DNA of 64,000 nucleotides from Pelecanus crispus (GCF_030463565.1 NC_134653.1:37215150-37279149); one strand, 5' to 3'; shown: positions 14,101-26,935, numbered from the stretch's first letter. The notes: a model not told the origin generated them from the sequence alone. Translations and numbers: made by a program.

Positions 14101-17100
14101 AGGAGAGTTCGCAGCTCTAGTATCGATCCTCATGCGCACACCAGCTCACCGCGCAGAAAGCCCAAATCTTCTTCTGTTTATGCACAGAAGTAAACTTCCA
14201 GAAGCTGAGCCACGCAGGATGGTGCTTTGCTACACCATGGGGTCTAGCAGTCAGAGCACTGCGTTCCGGATAAGAGCCTCAGATGGAAAAAAAAACCCCA
14301 AACCCTAACGATGGGGAGTTTCCAGATCAGGTTAATTTAGAAGACATCCTCCATTTCCTTAACTTCTTTCCTTCTAGTGGACTTGACATTTCTGACAACA
14401 CTCCCAGGAATTGGAAACCTGGGAGAAGCTGGTTGTTGGATTTTTCCTCCTGTTACGGTACTACCGCTTATCCACCCAGTCTTAATGCAAGCTGGGGGGG
14501 ACTCAGACAAAACCGCTGCCTAGGAATGACTCGGTACCATCATTTTCTGAGGCGGCCTCACAATACGATATTACTCAACAGCCACAAGGAGTTTGTGCCG
14601 CCTGTGAGAACAAAGTGCAACGAGTTTCTCTTCCCCGTTCTTACTGTTTTCTAGTTGGAGGAAGGATTTAACTTCATGCCCAGTCCATGTGGGTAAAGGA
14701 AGAAGGCATCTGGACATTTCTTCTTTTCTACCTGAACATTGTCAGGAAAATAATTCCAAGATTTTCTTTGATTTGAAGAGACATTTCCACTTCTACTTAG
14801 CCTTACTGGACTTTTTTTTTTTTTAAAAACCAACCCACAGCCCCCTACCACACTGCTCCCCGAAGCACCCCAGTCAAGCAACAGCTACACCTGATCCTAG
14901 CCTGCAGCTTGCTGGGTCCTGCAGCCATCTGCAGACCTTCAGCCCACTTGGTGGAAAACGGGCGAGTGGCAGAACTAACGGGTGGTTGGAACCTGCGGTG
15001 TACCTCTGCTGGTTTACAGCCGTAAAGCAAAGTAGCCGAGGATATTACAATCCGTAAGAAGCAAATCAAGCTTCAGATCTAAAGCGCCCAACACAGCAAA
15101 TATCCTCTGATAAGAGACTCTTACTGAGCTAGCAAGAGAGGTGGCTCAAAGATTCAGCATTACTATTTTCCTGATGCATCAATGTCTCATAAGTTTGCAG
15201 CAAGTGAATGTAATTCTCAAGCATACTGTTGGGAAAGATTGCTTAAAATTAATTAGCTTAGTAACAATGGCCTGTCATTACGCTACTAAGTCACCAGCAT
15301 GAGCACGTAAGTTACAGTGACAGCTCAGGGTATAAAATAAGTGCCTTTATATTGAAATTTGCAAAGCGCCTAGCAGTCAAATGCCAATCTATTCACTTCT
15401 GGTAATATTGCATAGTTTCTTCTTAATAGACTGTTCCAAACTCCCACACAACGATATGACTTATTTTACTACAGAGAAGTCTTTCTACTTCATACGCTGA
15501 CCGTGCCCAAATTTAGAAAGCTTTTTAAAGTGTATTTATTTGTACAGCCTTGATTCATTCAGCGTCAGGTTGAATGTGAGATTTAGAACATGACATTAGA
15601 AAAAGCCATAGGTAATGGAAAAAAAAAAAACAACACATCTCTCTTGGGTGGCTTACCTAGGGATGCATGATAAACCAAAGGTAAGGGCTGAATTCTGAGG
15701 GGTACGAGCATCGGCAGTTCCCACATTCAGCACTTTACAAGATTTCCCCAGTAGAGAAGGAAATAGTTATTGCTATAATTATTTCATAGTTCCAGTCAGC
15801 TGCATTCAGTTGTACTGTTATATTCCAATGGCAGGAAAATGGAATACAGTAAACTATAAATATCTGTCAGAATTCCTTTGAAAGGACAACAGTTAATTGC
15901 ATAGCTTGATCTCCTGCCGTGCAGAGCTTGCATTTCAGGTTAGAAAGGTACAGATTGTTATTGATTTAATTCTCTTGAAACATGTGTGGTATAAAACTGT
16001 TCAAAAGACTTATGGGGGAGAAATATATGCTTCCAAAGGAAGTCCTATAGCACAAGATTGTGGCGGGCCACCTTCTTGTAAAATGCTTTCTGAAATTCAA
16101 TACAGCCCCTTCCAAAGGCCCTCACAGTCCCCTCATAAATTGAGGCTCCTTGCTTCCTTTGCAGAAGTGAAATTAAATCAGTGAATCAGATGAAGAACAA
16201 CAAAAGATTAGCAATAGTATGAGGCGCATGCAAAAAATAGTCCTCTGTGTTAAGAATAATTCAGCCCTTATTACACACGCACCCTAACATCAAGCGATCC
16301 ATTTCAATCTTTCCCGTTTTCCTTTTCTTCAGCTTCCAGTTCTACCTCTGCTTGCAAAATGATTCCAGGCAGTCAAGCCAACATTTTAACTGTTATGCTC
16401 TCCTAAATATCTTTGAATGCACTTCTGATTTAGCTCGTGCAAAGTCGGTCTGGCCACCCAAAGACATCAGGAGATACAACTGTGCAGTAATTTGCTAAGC
16501 CTTGTCCGTTCCTGGGAATAAATTCCCCATTATAGGCATCGACAACAGTGAGGGTGAAGCCCTGTTTAACACTTCTCCAGCTCACCTACTTTGCACGAAG
16601 GGTAACTTGACCCAGTATAAATTATGTATCATTGTGATTTTGCCAGTCTACGTCTGTGTTTAGCCTGCTGCTGGCGCACAGAGCGCTAAAATCCCTGGCA
16701 CAGAGAAGCCTTTCTTAGCAAGCTATATAGATACTAGTAAACTCCTTGCTCCCAGATACTGTAATTAAGATGACACATCTTCCTGATGGTTGCTTTAAAG
16801 AGACAAAATATTAATGGAGGAAATACTGCAGAAATGTTTTAGCACCTGTTTAGCATAAGTACTGACCACATGTTAAGTTATATTTGCATGCCCTGGCAGC
16901 TCCAGGAGAGCTCTGGAAGTTGTGGATTGCCAGATGCATCTTCTCCGGGTTAGTTTTTACTAGCCTTCACCCCAGTTTCTGGGCTTAGAACAGAAAAACA
17001 TATTTACAGCCTTGATTTTCAGGTTTTCCAGGGTGGGTGTTTTGGGTTTTGGGTGGTTTTGGTTGGTTGGTTGTTTCTTTTAAGGGAAGTTTTTTCTTTC

Positions 17101-17924
17101 AGCTATTAGCTGATTGATAATATACACTGAAAGCATAAAATGAAATTGTAATACTTTAACAAGCTTAAGAGTAAAATAAGCCCAGCCTACAATGGCCTTG
17201 GAAACAGAAGCAACTTCCATCCAAGGAAAATTCCCAACAGTTGCACCTAATAAACCTGATTGGGAAGATTTTCACTTTTGTTCACCCCTAAATAAAACAC
17301 ACCACAGGACACATTGAGCACTGAAGGTGGTGGCTGTACACCAGCAACGTTCTAAAAGCAAGTAAAAGAATCATTAAATAGATCACTGAGCCCAACAGGA
17401 TTTCGGCATACCTAGTCAAGCAAGACATCATATTAGCCACCGATCACTGTGCTGCAGGGCCTGACAGCAGCCAGGGCAGCTTTCAGACTTTACACATATG
17501 AAGCAAGAGGCAGCGCGTTCCCTGCCAGGCTTCCAGCCTCCTGAAATCTGACCCATGCGCATGCAAATCCCCGGGTAGAGAGCATCAAACTTCATAAGGC
17601 TGCAGGCAGGAGTCGGAGCCTGCCCACATGGAACAAGTTCGACGGCTAGAACCTGGGGGAGATCAGACAGGCAAAAATACAGGCAACAGCTTAGGTAGGA
17701 GAAGGGTGGGGAAACTTTTACTGAGATGAAGTAGGCAAGAAAGAATCTCTGGAGGAGAGGGGAAAAAAAATAGAGATTTAAGATAAGAGAGAGTAACAGC
17801 AGACAGGATGCAAATGGAGAATTCTTCCAACAGATTTTTACCACACAAGATCTCGGGAAGCATTTGTGCTCACCGTTGCATAGGTGAGCAAGAGAGCCTA
17901 CTGGAGCAGTTATGGGAGAGCAAC

Positions 17925-18045
17925 ACTGGGCTTCTGCATCTCCGTTTCCCCAGTTTAAAACAAGAATAAAGATAGTAACTTCCTTTCCTAAAACAAGAGC
18001 TAAATGCAGTATATGCAGTCAAATAAAATTAAGCTACTGTTATTA
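17925..18045 (+). repeat. MIR-like SINE relic (probable)
   Basis: The stretch reading 'ctccgtttccccagtttaaaac', followed by an AT-rich 'aataaagatagtaacttcc' block, has the layout of the MIR 3' half: cytosine-rich cue, 'tgtaaaat'-like block, then 'aataatagtacctacctc'. Similarity was judged by eye against the remembered consensus. It is old and diverged, and the ends are approximate. Confidence 0.45.
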
Positions 18046-19825
18046 ACTATCACCTTCTCTCACCCATGATATCAGATGAAAAAGGATGCTTTGTTTGAAG
18101 GGGGAAGAAAAAAAGCATCATAAGAAGTACCATTTGCACTGCTTTTACCCATAAAAACATCAATATCTGACTCCTACAAATAGAGTCGAACTCTTTCTTC
18201 TCCTCATGAAAATCCCCTCCCCTCCCTTTCTCCCAGTCGGAGCAGAGGCAGACAAATCCCTTCTTACGCGCTGGCTGCGCCATAGCTGAGGCTGCCAGCA
18301 GAGACCGGCTAAAACCCCAAAGTGTGCCGTGCTCCCCACGCACCTGCCTGCCAGGACGGCGGGATGCCCCGGAGCTGCCCCAGCTGCACCCCCTGCGCCC
18401 TCCTTTATGCCTTCCGAGGCCAGCAAAGTCACCCTGATGCCAGCACATGGAAGCGGTTAGTAAACGAGGGGAGGGTCAGATGCAGCCCTCTACGCGTTGA
18501 TTGCAAGTGCACGCTTTCTCCCAAAGGCAAAAAAAAAAAGGCGTGCTTGAACCCTGAAAGCAGATAGGCTGAAGCTGATTTATTGGGGTGATTTAGATCT
18601 GTTAAACCAAATTTAATTTTGAATACAATTTTATACCAATTAACAGAGTCTCACAAGTGTAGCCATTAAGGAGTCTCTTTCCAAAACCAAAGCCAAATAT
18701 TCAAGATTTATGAGACTGACTCACCATATTGGAAATAACTAATTATTCGTAATGATTCTTTGTACTCTGACAGTGCTTATGTATTTTCAGTGCAAATGAC
18801 CATGCTGAAGCAAGTGACATAGGCAGCCCGTGTTTGTGGAAGCAGCTAAGGCCTGATCGCTTTAGTAGAGTATTGGGGTAGCAGGGGGAGAAACAACCGA
18901 AAACAGCGAAGCCCAGCGATGCAAAATCCAGCTTATTTAACATCCTGAAGTATCTTCTGGTGCGTGTCAGAGCTGCAATGAAAGCCTGGGGTCTCTTTCT
19001 ACTGCCTTAAGCAATTTTGTATTCAGTTTATTTATTCTGACCTTTTGGCTGTCCTTCCACCCTGGCCATGACAGTCTTTAACAGAGCGAAGCCTCACAGA
19101 CTCAGCCGGCACTGTTTGCAACGGATTGCGGAGTACGCTTGGGGCGAGAGGAGCAGCACCGATTCGGGACCCGATTCTCATTCGCACTGAAGTTCCTTCG
19201 CCTTGCTCTGGCGGCACAAGGCAGGGAAAAGTATAACAGCAGCCCTACTTCCAGCTCCGCAGGATGAAGGAAAAGTCTCTGGATTGCTCTGCTCTGATTA
19301 AAGTCCCCGGGAATCCAAAAATGATAGTTAGACAGGAACTGAATAGATTTTCACATCGCCTCAGGCTACAGAGACTACAAAAGCAACGCCTTTCTCCTCT
19401 TTTCATAACTTCCAGTCCTGCCCTAGACGCAGGAATAGAGTAATTGAGAACAAAGTCCCCGTTCCAGTGAGGTGTTCCAGTGCCACCAAGGTTAATGTCC
19501 AGGGGCAATGCCATGTTTACTGCGACGGTAGCTGCCGTGCTCACCCGAGCTACGAAAAAGGGTCTGCTTTCTGATCCTCAGACAGCAAAGGCACAGCAAG
19601 CTGGCCGTTACAACCTGCAGCAGCATGCACATGATTGAAATGTTAATGTCAATATTGCAATCAAGGTCTGACTCACAGGACAGCTGGTAAGAGACTTGAT
19701 CTGTATTGCCTAGCCCCAGTCACCTGATGCAGACCAGGGTTACAAAAAGGCCGTGTCCCAGTGCGTGGCAGGGCTTGGCAGTTGTTGGCTTGTGGGGCTG
19801 GCTCCTGGCTGGTTGCTGAAAGGGG

Positions 19826-19858
<33 letters not shown>
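19826..19858 (+). repeat. Poly-A tract (33 A)
   Basis: Thirty-three consecutive A residues follow a GGGG and are followed by TATATCCC. It is the longest homopolymer in the window. It may be a retroposition tail or simple slippage; upstream sequence gives no recognisable source transcript. Confidence 0.9.
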
Positions 19859-19862
<4 letters not shown>

Positions 19863-21733
19863 TCCCATCAAACATAGGTGTGATACTGGTAAGTTCAGCT
19901 ACGCTGCGCTCCAGCAAGGGGAAAGCTTTTCTATATGTTTCCTTGGTATCATCTAAGCTGCAGCTCTGTCGCAAAGGTACCGTGCGTCTCCCATCCACCC
20001 GCAGCGCTGCTGCTAGCTTGTCCTCCTTCCTTGTCTCGCTGGCCCATCTCTCTTGCTTCTTTTGGATTTTTTGGTGCTGGTTTCTATCTAGCTGAGTTTC
20101 ATCCAGTTAAGCCTGTAGTAAATTTTGCCTGGTGTTGCCCAAGCACTGAAAGAGCTATAGCTTGCAAAGCTTCTTTTCAGTAAATTTGGGATTAATGAAG
20201 AAGGCCTCTCTATTGTCAGAATGTCTAATACAATTATGAACTGAATGAACGGACTAGGCAGCAGTGGAGGGCTCCCAGGTTTGTGGCAGGGAATTGTCTG
20301 TCTTAACATCCATCTGTTTTCATTCCCTCTGATCCATTATCATTCACCTAGAGTTATAACATGATGAATATCATTGTGCGGAAAGCCATTTGATGCTGGG
20401 GGGGAAAAAAAAAAATCACTCTGTCTGCCTTCTATTGAAAATGTGAAATTGCCTTGGTGGAAGGAAAGGCACGATTGATTCGGAGATGCTGCTTCAAATA
20501 GAGGCATCCTTTCGCATGTGGACTCTTCGATTTTGTTAATTCCTTCGGATGACCCTTCTGCTGCGTCTTTCAACAAAAATATACATATATATACAAAACC
20601 AGGGATAACTACGGAGAATCATCGCGCTGCTGAATTTGTGGAGTTAATTGAAAAGAAAAAATTGTATTCACAACTTTCCCCAGAAGGCACCTTCGGTTTA
20701 CGTTCACAGTGACATTAAACTCCTGTACATAAACAGGTAAGCGGGATGAGAATCTTGATGACCCTGCTGATGGGAAATAAAGAAAGGAACTTTACAGGCA
20801 ATTTCCACTGTCCTTGTTGGTCAGCAAATTTGGAAGTGAATGAAAAAAAAGAGAACTAGAAATGCATATTAATGATGGAGGAACCTAAAGCACAACGGGT
20901 CCAAAATGAGCGCTACCAAGAGAAACTGTTACCAGTTCCCCAGTTTACCTTTTCTAACGGCTTACCCTTATGATGTACTTAGAAGCAATACAAAAAGTAC
21001 CTTGTAAATTAAAGGTAAATTAAAGGACAGGCTCACAGATGTAAAAATAGCTTATTGAACTCAGCGTAAATGCTCTTTTCTAGAAAGTGACTCTTAAAAT
21101 ATTGGTAAGGCGAATACAGTTGTTAAGCTCGATCCATTGTTTAGCTGGCTGTATCTAAACTCCAGATCTTTCATTAACAACCCTCGCCTGGACCTTGGCT
21201 ATAGCTTTAAAATACTGTACATCTAAAAAATTATAGTACTGTCCCTTAAAGAAACAGGAGGAGCGAAAACACCCTGCTGGAAATCCACAGTCCAGGAAAA
21301 CCCACGGCAGATGTCTGACTCCCCGCTAGCCTGTAATTACCCAAGGAAGCGGCTAGACTTAGCTCTCTTCCTTGTTTAATTGGCACGCAAAAGATTATAG
21401 GATTTTATTAGGACACAAATGACACCGATACGCGTGTGACTGGGGCACGCAACCCGTGAATGACTGTTTGCGTTAAGAGCCTTCGTCCCACACATGGCAT
21501 TTCTACCTTTGGTTTTAAATTGCTTAAATTTAAATGACGTTTCTATGCTCCATTTTAAAAGGGCGATTATTTACTGTAGCTCTTGTGTAAGTAAGGCAGG
21601 GGAAAGCTGTTGCCAGATGCCAGAAACCCTTCTAGAGGAGCCTGTTGGGGCCAGGTGGAAGGAGGCGAATTTCCAACTGCTCCGTTATTAGATCGGGAGC
21701 ATGGGAAAAACGAGGAAAGGTGGGCATCGCGGT

Positions 21734-21761
21734 CCCCACGTCGAAGCGTTTTGACGTGGGG
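21734..21761. promoter_or_regulatory. ACGT-containing hairpin upstream of FBRSL1
   Basis: CCCCACGTC (21734-21742) faces its exact reverse complement GACGTGGGG (21753-21761). The three bases next to each arm also pair (one G-T wobble, two A-T), leaving a 4-base loop. The arms hold CACGTC/GACGTG cores of the kind bound by CREB/ATF or bHLH-ZIP factors. It lies about 4.5 kb upstream of the FBRSL1 start codon in a locally CpG-richer patch. Regulatory use is inference. Confidence 0.35.
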
Positions 21762-22195
21762 GAGGATACCCAGCTACCGGCCCGCTGCTGCTGGGGCCAC
21801 CGTCCCGAGGAAGCCACCGTCCCTGGCGATGAGTGGGAACACCCGCGGGAGCAGGCGGCAGGAGACTTTTTGGGCTTCCCTTACTTCCACAGCTCCCGCT
21901 AACACTGAATCTCTTTAATGGATTTTTTTTTTTTTTTTTTCCCCCCCTTGCTTATTTATGAAGCTCGGTGGACTTCTTTAGGTTTTATTTCACAACTTCC
22001 TTCTAACTTCTCTCGCATCCAGAACCGGAGGCTACCCCCCGGGGAAGGCGAAAGCAGCCAGCGACGTAAGGAATGGAGCCAAGTCAGGCGAATGGAGCCA
22101 AGCCAGCCACACACAAGGAAGGGAGTACCCAGGAGTGATGGTACCGTGCGGTAGTATCTGACTGCGTGCAATAAAAGATAACAGGAGGATTAGGT

Positions 22196-22640
22196 CCTGC
22201 TACCATTGCGATACGTGGGGCAGCCGGTGCTCTGCGCCGGGGCCGCGATCCAGGCGCGCACCCCTCAACGCCGCCCCTGGGGCCGGGCTGCGTACGGCCG
22301 CTCGGTCAGCCACCGCCGGTCCCCTTTCCAGGGAGGTGCCCAGGGACCGAGCCTTGGCTGAGGCGATCCTGGAGAGAGGGCCCGAAACAGCAGGGAAGCA
22401 AGAAGGGAACTGCAGCCTGCTCCTGCACTGCAGAGCCTGAACGACACCTCAGCAAGACGGACGGATGGGGGGCAGGGGGTCACGAACAGGCAGGGGCTCC
22501 GGCCTCCATCCCCATGACCCCGGCCTTCACCCTCGGCCCGCTTGTGCTGCTCCACGTCCCGCCTACAGCTCCGGCGGCCCAGCTCCTTTGCCCCTGCGCC
22601 CTCATCACCAGCTTGTCCCCGAACTTGTCCCTCGAGCCAC
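22196..22640. other. GC-rich stretch before the upstream minisatellite
   Basis: CpG-dense sequence, especially 22230-22330 where CGCC, GCGCGC and CGTACGGCCG clusters occur. It passes into C-rich sequence that merges into the tandem array. It may be the outer part of the FBRSL1 CpG-island domain or a separate small island. No exon is recognised and the open frames are GC artefacts. Confidence 0.45.
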
Positions 22641-24850
22641 ACAGAGTTCCCTGGCTTATCCCTCAGCTCCTCCTGTGGCCCTCAGGTTGTCCTCAATCCC
22701 CAACTCAGCCTGTCCCTTGTCCCTCAGCTCATCATTTAACGCCCCCAACTCATCCCTCAGCTTGTCTCTCAGATCGTTTAACCCTACTCATCCCTCAGCT
22801 CATCGTTTAACCCCCCAACTCATCCCTCAGATCGTTTAACCCCCCAACTCATCCCTCAGCTTGTCTCTCAGATCGTTTAACCCTACTCATCCCTCAGCTC
22901 ATTGTTTAACCCCCAACTCATCCCTCAGCTTGTCTCTCAGATCGTTTAACCCCCCAACTCATCCCTCAGCCTGTCCCTTGTCCCTCAGCTCATCATTTAT
23001 CCCCCCAACTTGTCCCTCAGGTCACTGTTAAACCCAACTCATCCCTCAGCTCATCATTTATCTCCTCCAACTCGTCCCTCAGCCTGTCCCTTGTCCCTCA
23101 GCTCAATGTTTAACCCCCCAACTTGTCCCTCAGCTCATCGTTTAACCCTTCAACATGTCCCTCAGCTCTTCATTTTCCCCACCCAACTCGTCCCTCAGCC
23201 TGTCCCTTGTCCCTCAGCTCATTGTTTAACCCTCCAACATGTCCCTCACCTCTTCATTTTCCCCACCCAACTCGTCCTTCAGCCTGTCCCTTGTCCCTCA
23301 GCTGTTTAACACAACTCATCCCTCAGCTCATTTAACCCAACACATCCCTCAGCCTGTCCCTTGTCCCTCAGCTCATTTAACCCCCCAACTTGTCCCTCAG
23401 CTCAATGTTTAACCCCCCAACTTATCCCTCAGCTCATCATTTCCCCCCTCCAACTTGTCCCTCATCCCTCAGCTCACTGTCTAACGCCCCAACTTGTCCC
23501 TCAGCTCATCATTTAAACCCCAAACTCATCCCTCACTCATCATTTAACACCCCCAACTCATCCCTCAGGCTGTCCCTTGTCCCTCAGCTCATCGTTTACC
23601 CCCACCCAACTCATCCCTCAGCCTGTCCCTCAGCTCATCGTTTAACCCAACTCGTCCCTCAGCTCATCATTTAACCCCTCCAACTCATCCCTCAGGCTGT
23701 CCCCTGCCCCTCAGCTCATCCTTTAACCCCCAAACTCATCCCTCACTCATCATTTACCCCACCCAACTCGTCCCTCAGCCTGTCCCTTGTCCCTCAGCTC
23801 ATCGTTTAACCCCCAACCTATCCCTCAGCTCATTGTTTAACCCCCCCAACTCGTCCTTCAGCCTGTCCCTTGTCCCTCAGCTCATCGTTTAACCCAACTT
23901 GTCCCTCAGCTCATCATTTACCCCCCCAACTCACCCCTCAGCCTGTCCCTTGTCCCTCAGCTCATCGTTTAACCCCCCCAACTCACCCCTCAGGCTGTCC
24001 CGTGTCCCTCAGCTCATCGTTTAACCCCCAAACTCATCTCTCACTCATCATTTATGCCTCCACCTCGCCCCTCAGCCTGTCCCCTGTCCCTCAGCTCATT
24101 GTTTAACCCAACTCATCCCTCAGCTCATCGTTTAACCCCCCCAACTCGCCCCTCAGCCTGTCCCGTCCCTCAGCTCATTGTTTAACCCCCCCAACTTGTC
24201 CATCAGCTCATTGTTTAACCCCCCAACTCACCCCTCAGCCCGTCCCTTGTCCCTCAGCTCATCATTTACCCGCCCCCCTCGCCCCTCAGCCGACTGTCCC
24301 CTGTCCCTCAGCTCATCGTTTAACCCCCAACCTATCCCTGAGCTTATCATTTACCCCCCCACCTCGCCCCTCAGGCTGTCCCCTGTCCCTCAGCTCATCG
24401 CTTAACCCCCCCCAACTCACCCCTCAGGCTGTCCCGTCCCTCAGCTCATCGTTTAACCCCCAAACTCATCTCTCACTCATCATTTATGCCTCCACCTCGC
24501 CCCTCAGCCTGTCCCCTGTCCCTCAGCTCATTGTTTAACCCCCCAACTCATCCCTCAGCTCATCGTTTAACCCCCCCAACTCGCCCCTCAGCCTGTCCCG
24601 TCCCTCAGCTCGTTTAACCCCCCAACTTGTCCATCAGCTCATTGTTTAACCCCCCAACTCACCCCTCAGCCCGTCCCTTGTCCCTCAGCTCATCATTTAC
24701 CCCCCCAACTCACCCCTCAGCCTGTCCCTTGTCCCTCAGCTCATCGTTTAACCCCCAAACTCATCCCTCACTCATCACTTACCCCCCCCCCCCGCCCCTC
24801 AGCCTGTCCCCTGCCCCTCAGCTCACCCCTCAGGCTGTCCCCGGCTCATC
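22641..24850 (+). repeat. C-rich minisatellite upstream of the FBRSL1 promoter
   Basis: About 2.2 kb is built from two interleaved modules. Module A is CCCTCAGCTCATCGTTTAAC followed by a C run and an AACTCAT- or AACTTGT-like end. Module B is CCCTCAGCCTGTCCCTTGT. Several dozen diverged copies are present. Larger blocks are duplicated: sequence beginning at 24030 recurs at 24462, a 432-bp offset, for roughly 240 bases with few changes. The + strand is C/T-rich and the - strand is G-rich. Most modules carry AGCT and one CpG, and each ends in a pyrimidine-rich CCCTCAG that looks like a 3' splice site. Open frames through the array are artefacts of repetition. Confidence 0.93.
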
Positions 24851-25106
24851 CTTTAGCCCCCCGCCCACCCCGCAGCCCGTCCCCGCTCCCAGCGCTCCTC
24901 CCGGGCTCGCCCCTTGTCCCCGGCTCGCCCCCGGCCAGCCCCTCCTTGCCCCCTCCATTTCCCGGGGGGGGGGGGGGGGGGGCGGCCGGGAGGAGCCGCG
25001 GCAGCCGGGCCGGGCGGGAGGGGGAAACTTTTCCCGGCGGCGGGGGGCGAGGGCGGGCCGCGGTGCCCCCTCCTCCGCTCGGCGCTGGGGCGAGGCGGGG
25101 CGGGAA

Positions 25107-25150
25107 GGAGGAGGAGGAGGAGGAGGAGGAGGAGGAAGGGGGGGGGGCCG
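25107..25150 (+). repeat. GGA-repeat polypurine tract in the promoter
   Basis: A (GGA)n microsatellite of about ten units runs into AAGG and a G10 run, so the + strand is almost entirely purine. Such tracts can form intramolecular triplex (H-DNA) or quadruplex structures. It lies inside the CpG island next to the GC boxes, where it would be within or just upstream of the transcribed leader. Confidence 0.85.
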
Positions 25151-25177
25151 GGGGCACGGCCGGGCCTGCGCCGGGGA

Positions 25178-25282
25178 ATGACGCGCAGCTGGCAGCCCTG
25201 CTCATGCGCGGCCGGCCGGGCGGTGCTAGCGCCGCGTCCCAGCTCGGGGAGAATGGGGCGGCATCCGGGCAGCGCCGACTGA
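25178..25282 (+). other. Candidate upstream ORF (34 codons)
   Basis: An ATG at 25178 opens a 34-codon frame ending at TGA 25280-25282, with a second in-frame ATG at 25253. It would be a uORF of FBRSL1 if transcription starts upstream of it. A different-frame ATG at 25204 opens a 246-codon frame running to 25944. Both are GC-rich and show no recognisable domain. Any role would be in lowering translation from the main start. Confidence 0.25.
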
Positions 25283-26162
25283 GCGGCTTCTGGGGGCCGG
25301 GGCTGCGCCGCGCCGCGCCGCGGGCGGCCGGGCTGGGGCGGGCGGGCCAGCGCCATCCGGCAGCGGGCGGGGGCGCCGCGGGGGGCTGCGAGCCGCCGGC
25401 GGCGCCCGGCGAGGAGGAGGGGGCGGCGGCGGCGGCGGGCGGCGGCGGGCGGCGGCGGGGGCTGCCCGGGGATTGTCTCGCTCGCTCCGCGGCAAGAAAG
25501 TTGGGCGGCGAGCGCGGCGGCCCCCCCGGCGCGGGGAGCGGCGGCCGGAGCGGGCCCGGAGCCGCGCTGCCCCCGGGGAGGGGGCGCCGCGCCTGGATTA
25601 TCCCGAGCTGGGTCGAGCCTCCTGGATCTGCCTCTGCCCGCCGCGCCGAGCGAAGCCGAGGTGTCCTCGTCCTGATCCAGACAGATCCCCCCCCCCTCCT
25701 TTTTTTTTTTTTTTTTTTCCCCTCCCCTCCTCTTCCCGTCTCTGCTTTTTTTTTTTTTTTTTTTTTTTTGGGGGGGTGGGGGGGGGCGGGGGGGGGTGGA
25801 AATTTGTCAAGGTCATTCCGTGGATTTAATATTTTTTGTGTGTGTGTGTGCCGCTCGCCCCACCGCCACCCAGCCTTGCTCTGTGGATTATCATCGCCCT
25901 GGATCCGAGGGTCTGAACAGCAGGATTTTTGTTGTTGTTGTTGATTTTTTTTTTTTAAATTTTTTTTTTTTTAAATATTTTTTTGTTGTTGTTGTTTTTA
26001 AAGGGCTCCGGGGTTTGGAGAGGGGAAGCGGTGAGTTGGAGGGGGGTGACTTTTCTCTCCCCCCCCCCCCCCTCCCCCGCGCCTCCCCCCCGCCCCCCCC
26101 CACCCCCGCGCCCGGCCTTCCTTTTTTTTTTTTTTTTTTTTTTCCTTTTTTTAAATAATTAA

Positions 26163-26798
<636 letters not shown>

Positions 26799-26935
26799 TG
26801 ACTCTCACTTCAGGGCAAGTCAAGGGTTGTTCGGGGCTTTAATGAGCGGCCGGGGGGCTGCAAAATGTGCTCGGCCTGTGGGATGGTCCGGGGTTGTTGA
26901 GAATGGTGCAGCCCCCCCCAGCATACCCCCCCCGC

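Larger units (their letters stand above)
9801..17920. other. Upstream intergenic sequence, no gene recognised
   Basis: No recognisable exon. The stretch is mildly A- and C-rich on the + strand, with A-rich tracts ending in CCCC/CCCTAA near 10013-10037 and 14287-14307. It also has a 23-base G run at 11097-11119, an 18-base A run at 13043-13060 and a G/T-rich tract at 17036-17085. Segments around 10840-11010 and 15200-15330 have the homeodomain- and POU-site-rich look of non-coding regulatory DNA. That is an impression from motif content only. Confidence 0.5.
18046..22195. other. Upstream intergenic sequence, no gene recognised
   Basis: No supported exon. A modest CpG rise appears at 18240-18500 and again from about 21620. 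A 33-base A run lies at 19826-19858 and a poly-T/poly-C tract at 21925-21947. An ACGT-cored hairpin sits at 21734-21761. The A33 run could be the tail of a retrocopy, but nothing before it is recognisable and no target-site duplication is obvious. Confidence 0.5.

Noticed and set aside
14226..14290. Short MIR/tRNA-head-like sequence ('gtctagcagtcagagcactg')
   Set aside because: Only about 45 bases resemble the MIR head and nothing after them continues the element, so chance cannot be excluded.
19700..19858. Possible retrocopy with an A33 tail
   Set aside because: No recognisable coding or small-RNA sequence precedes the A run and no flanking duplication was found.
22465..25181. Ser/Pro/Leu-rich frames across the upstream array
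   Set aside because: Products of the repeat units; they break whenever unit length changes and have no conserved content.
24946..25944. 332-codon + frame through the CpG island
   Set aside because: Ala/Gly/Pro/Arg-rich from GC content, ending in Phe runs from poly-T. It has no domain and overlaps the FBRSL1 leader. At most its ATG at 25204 matters as an upstream start.
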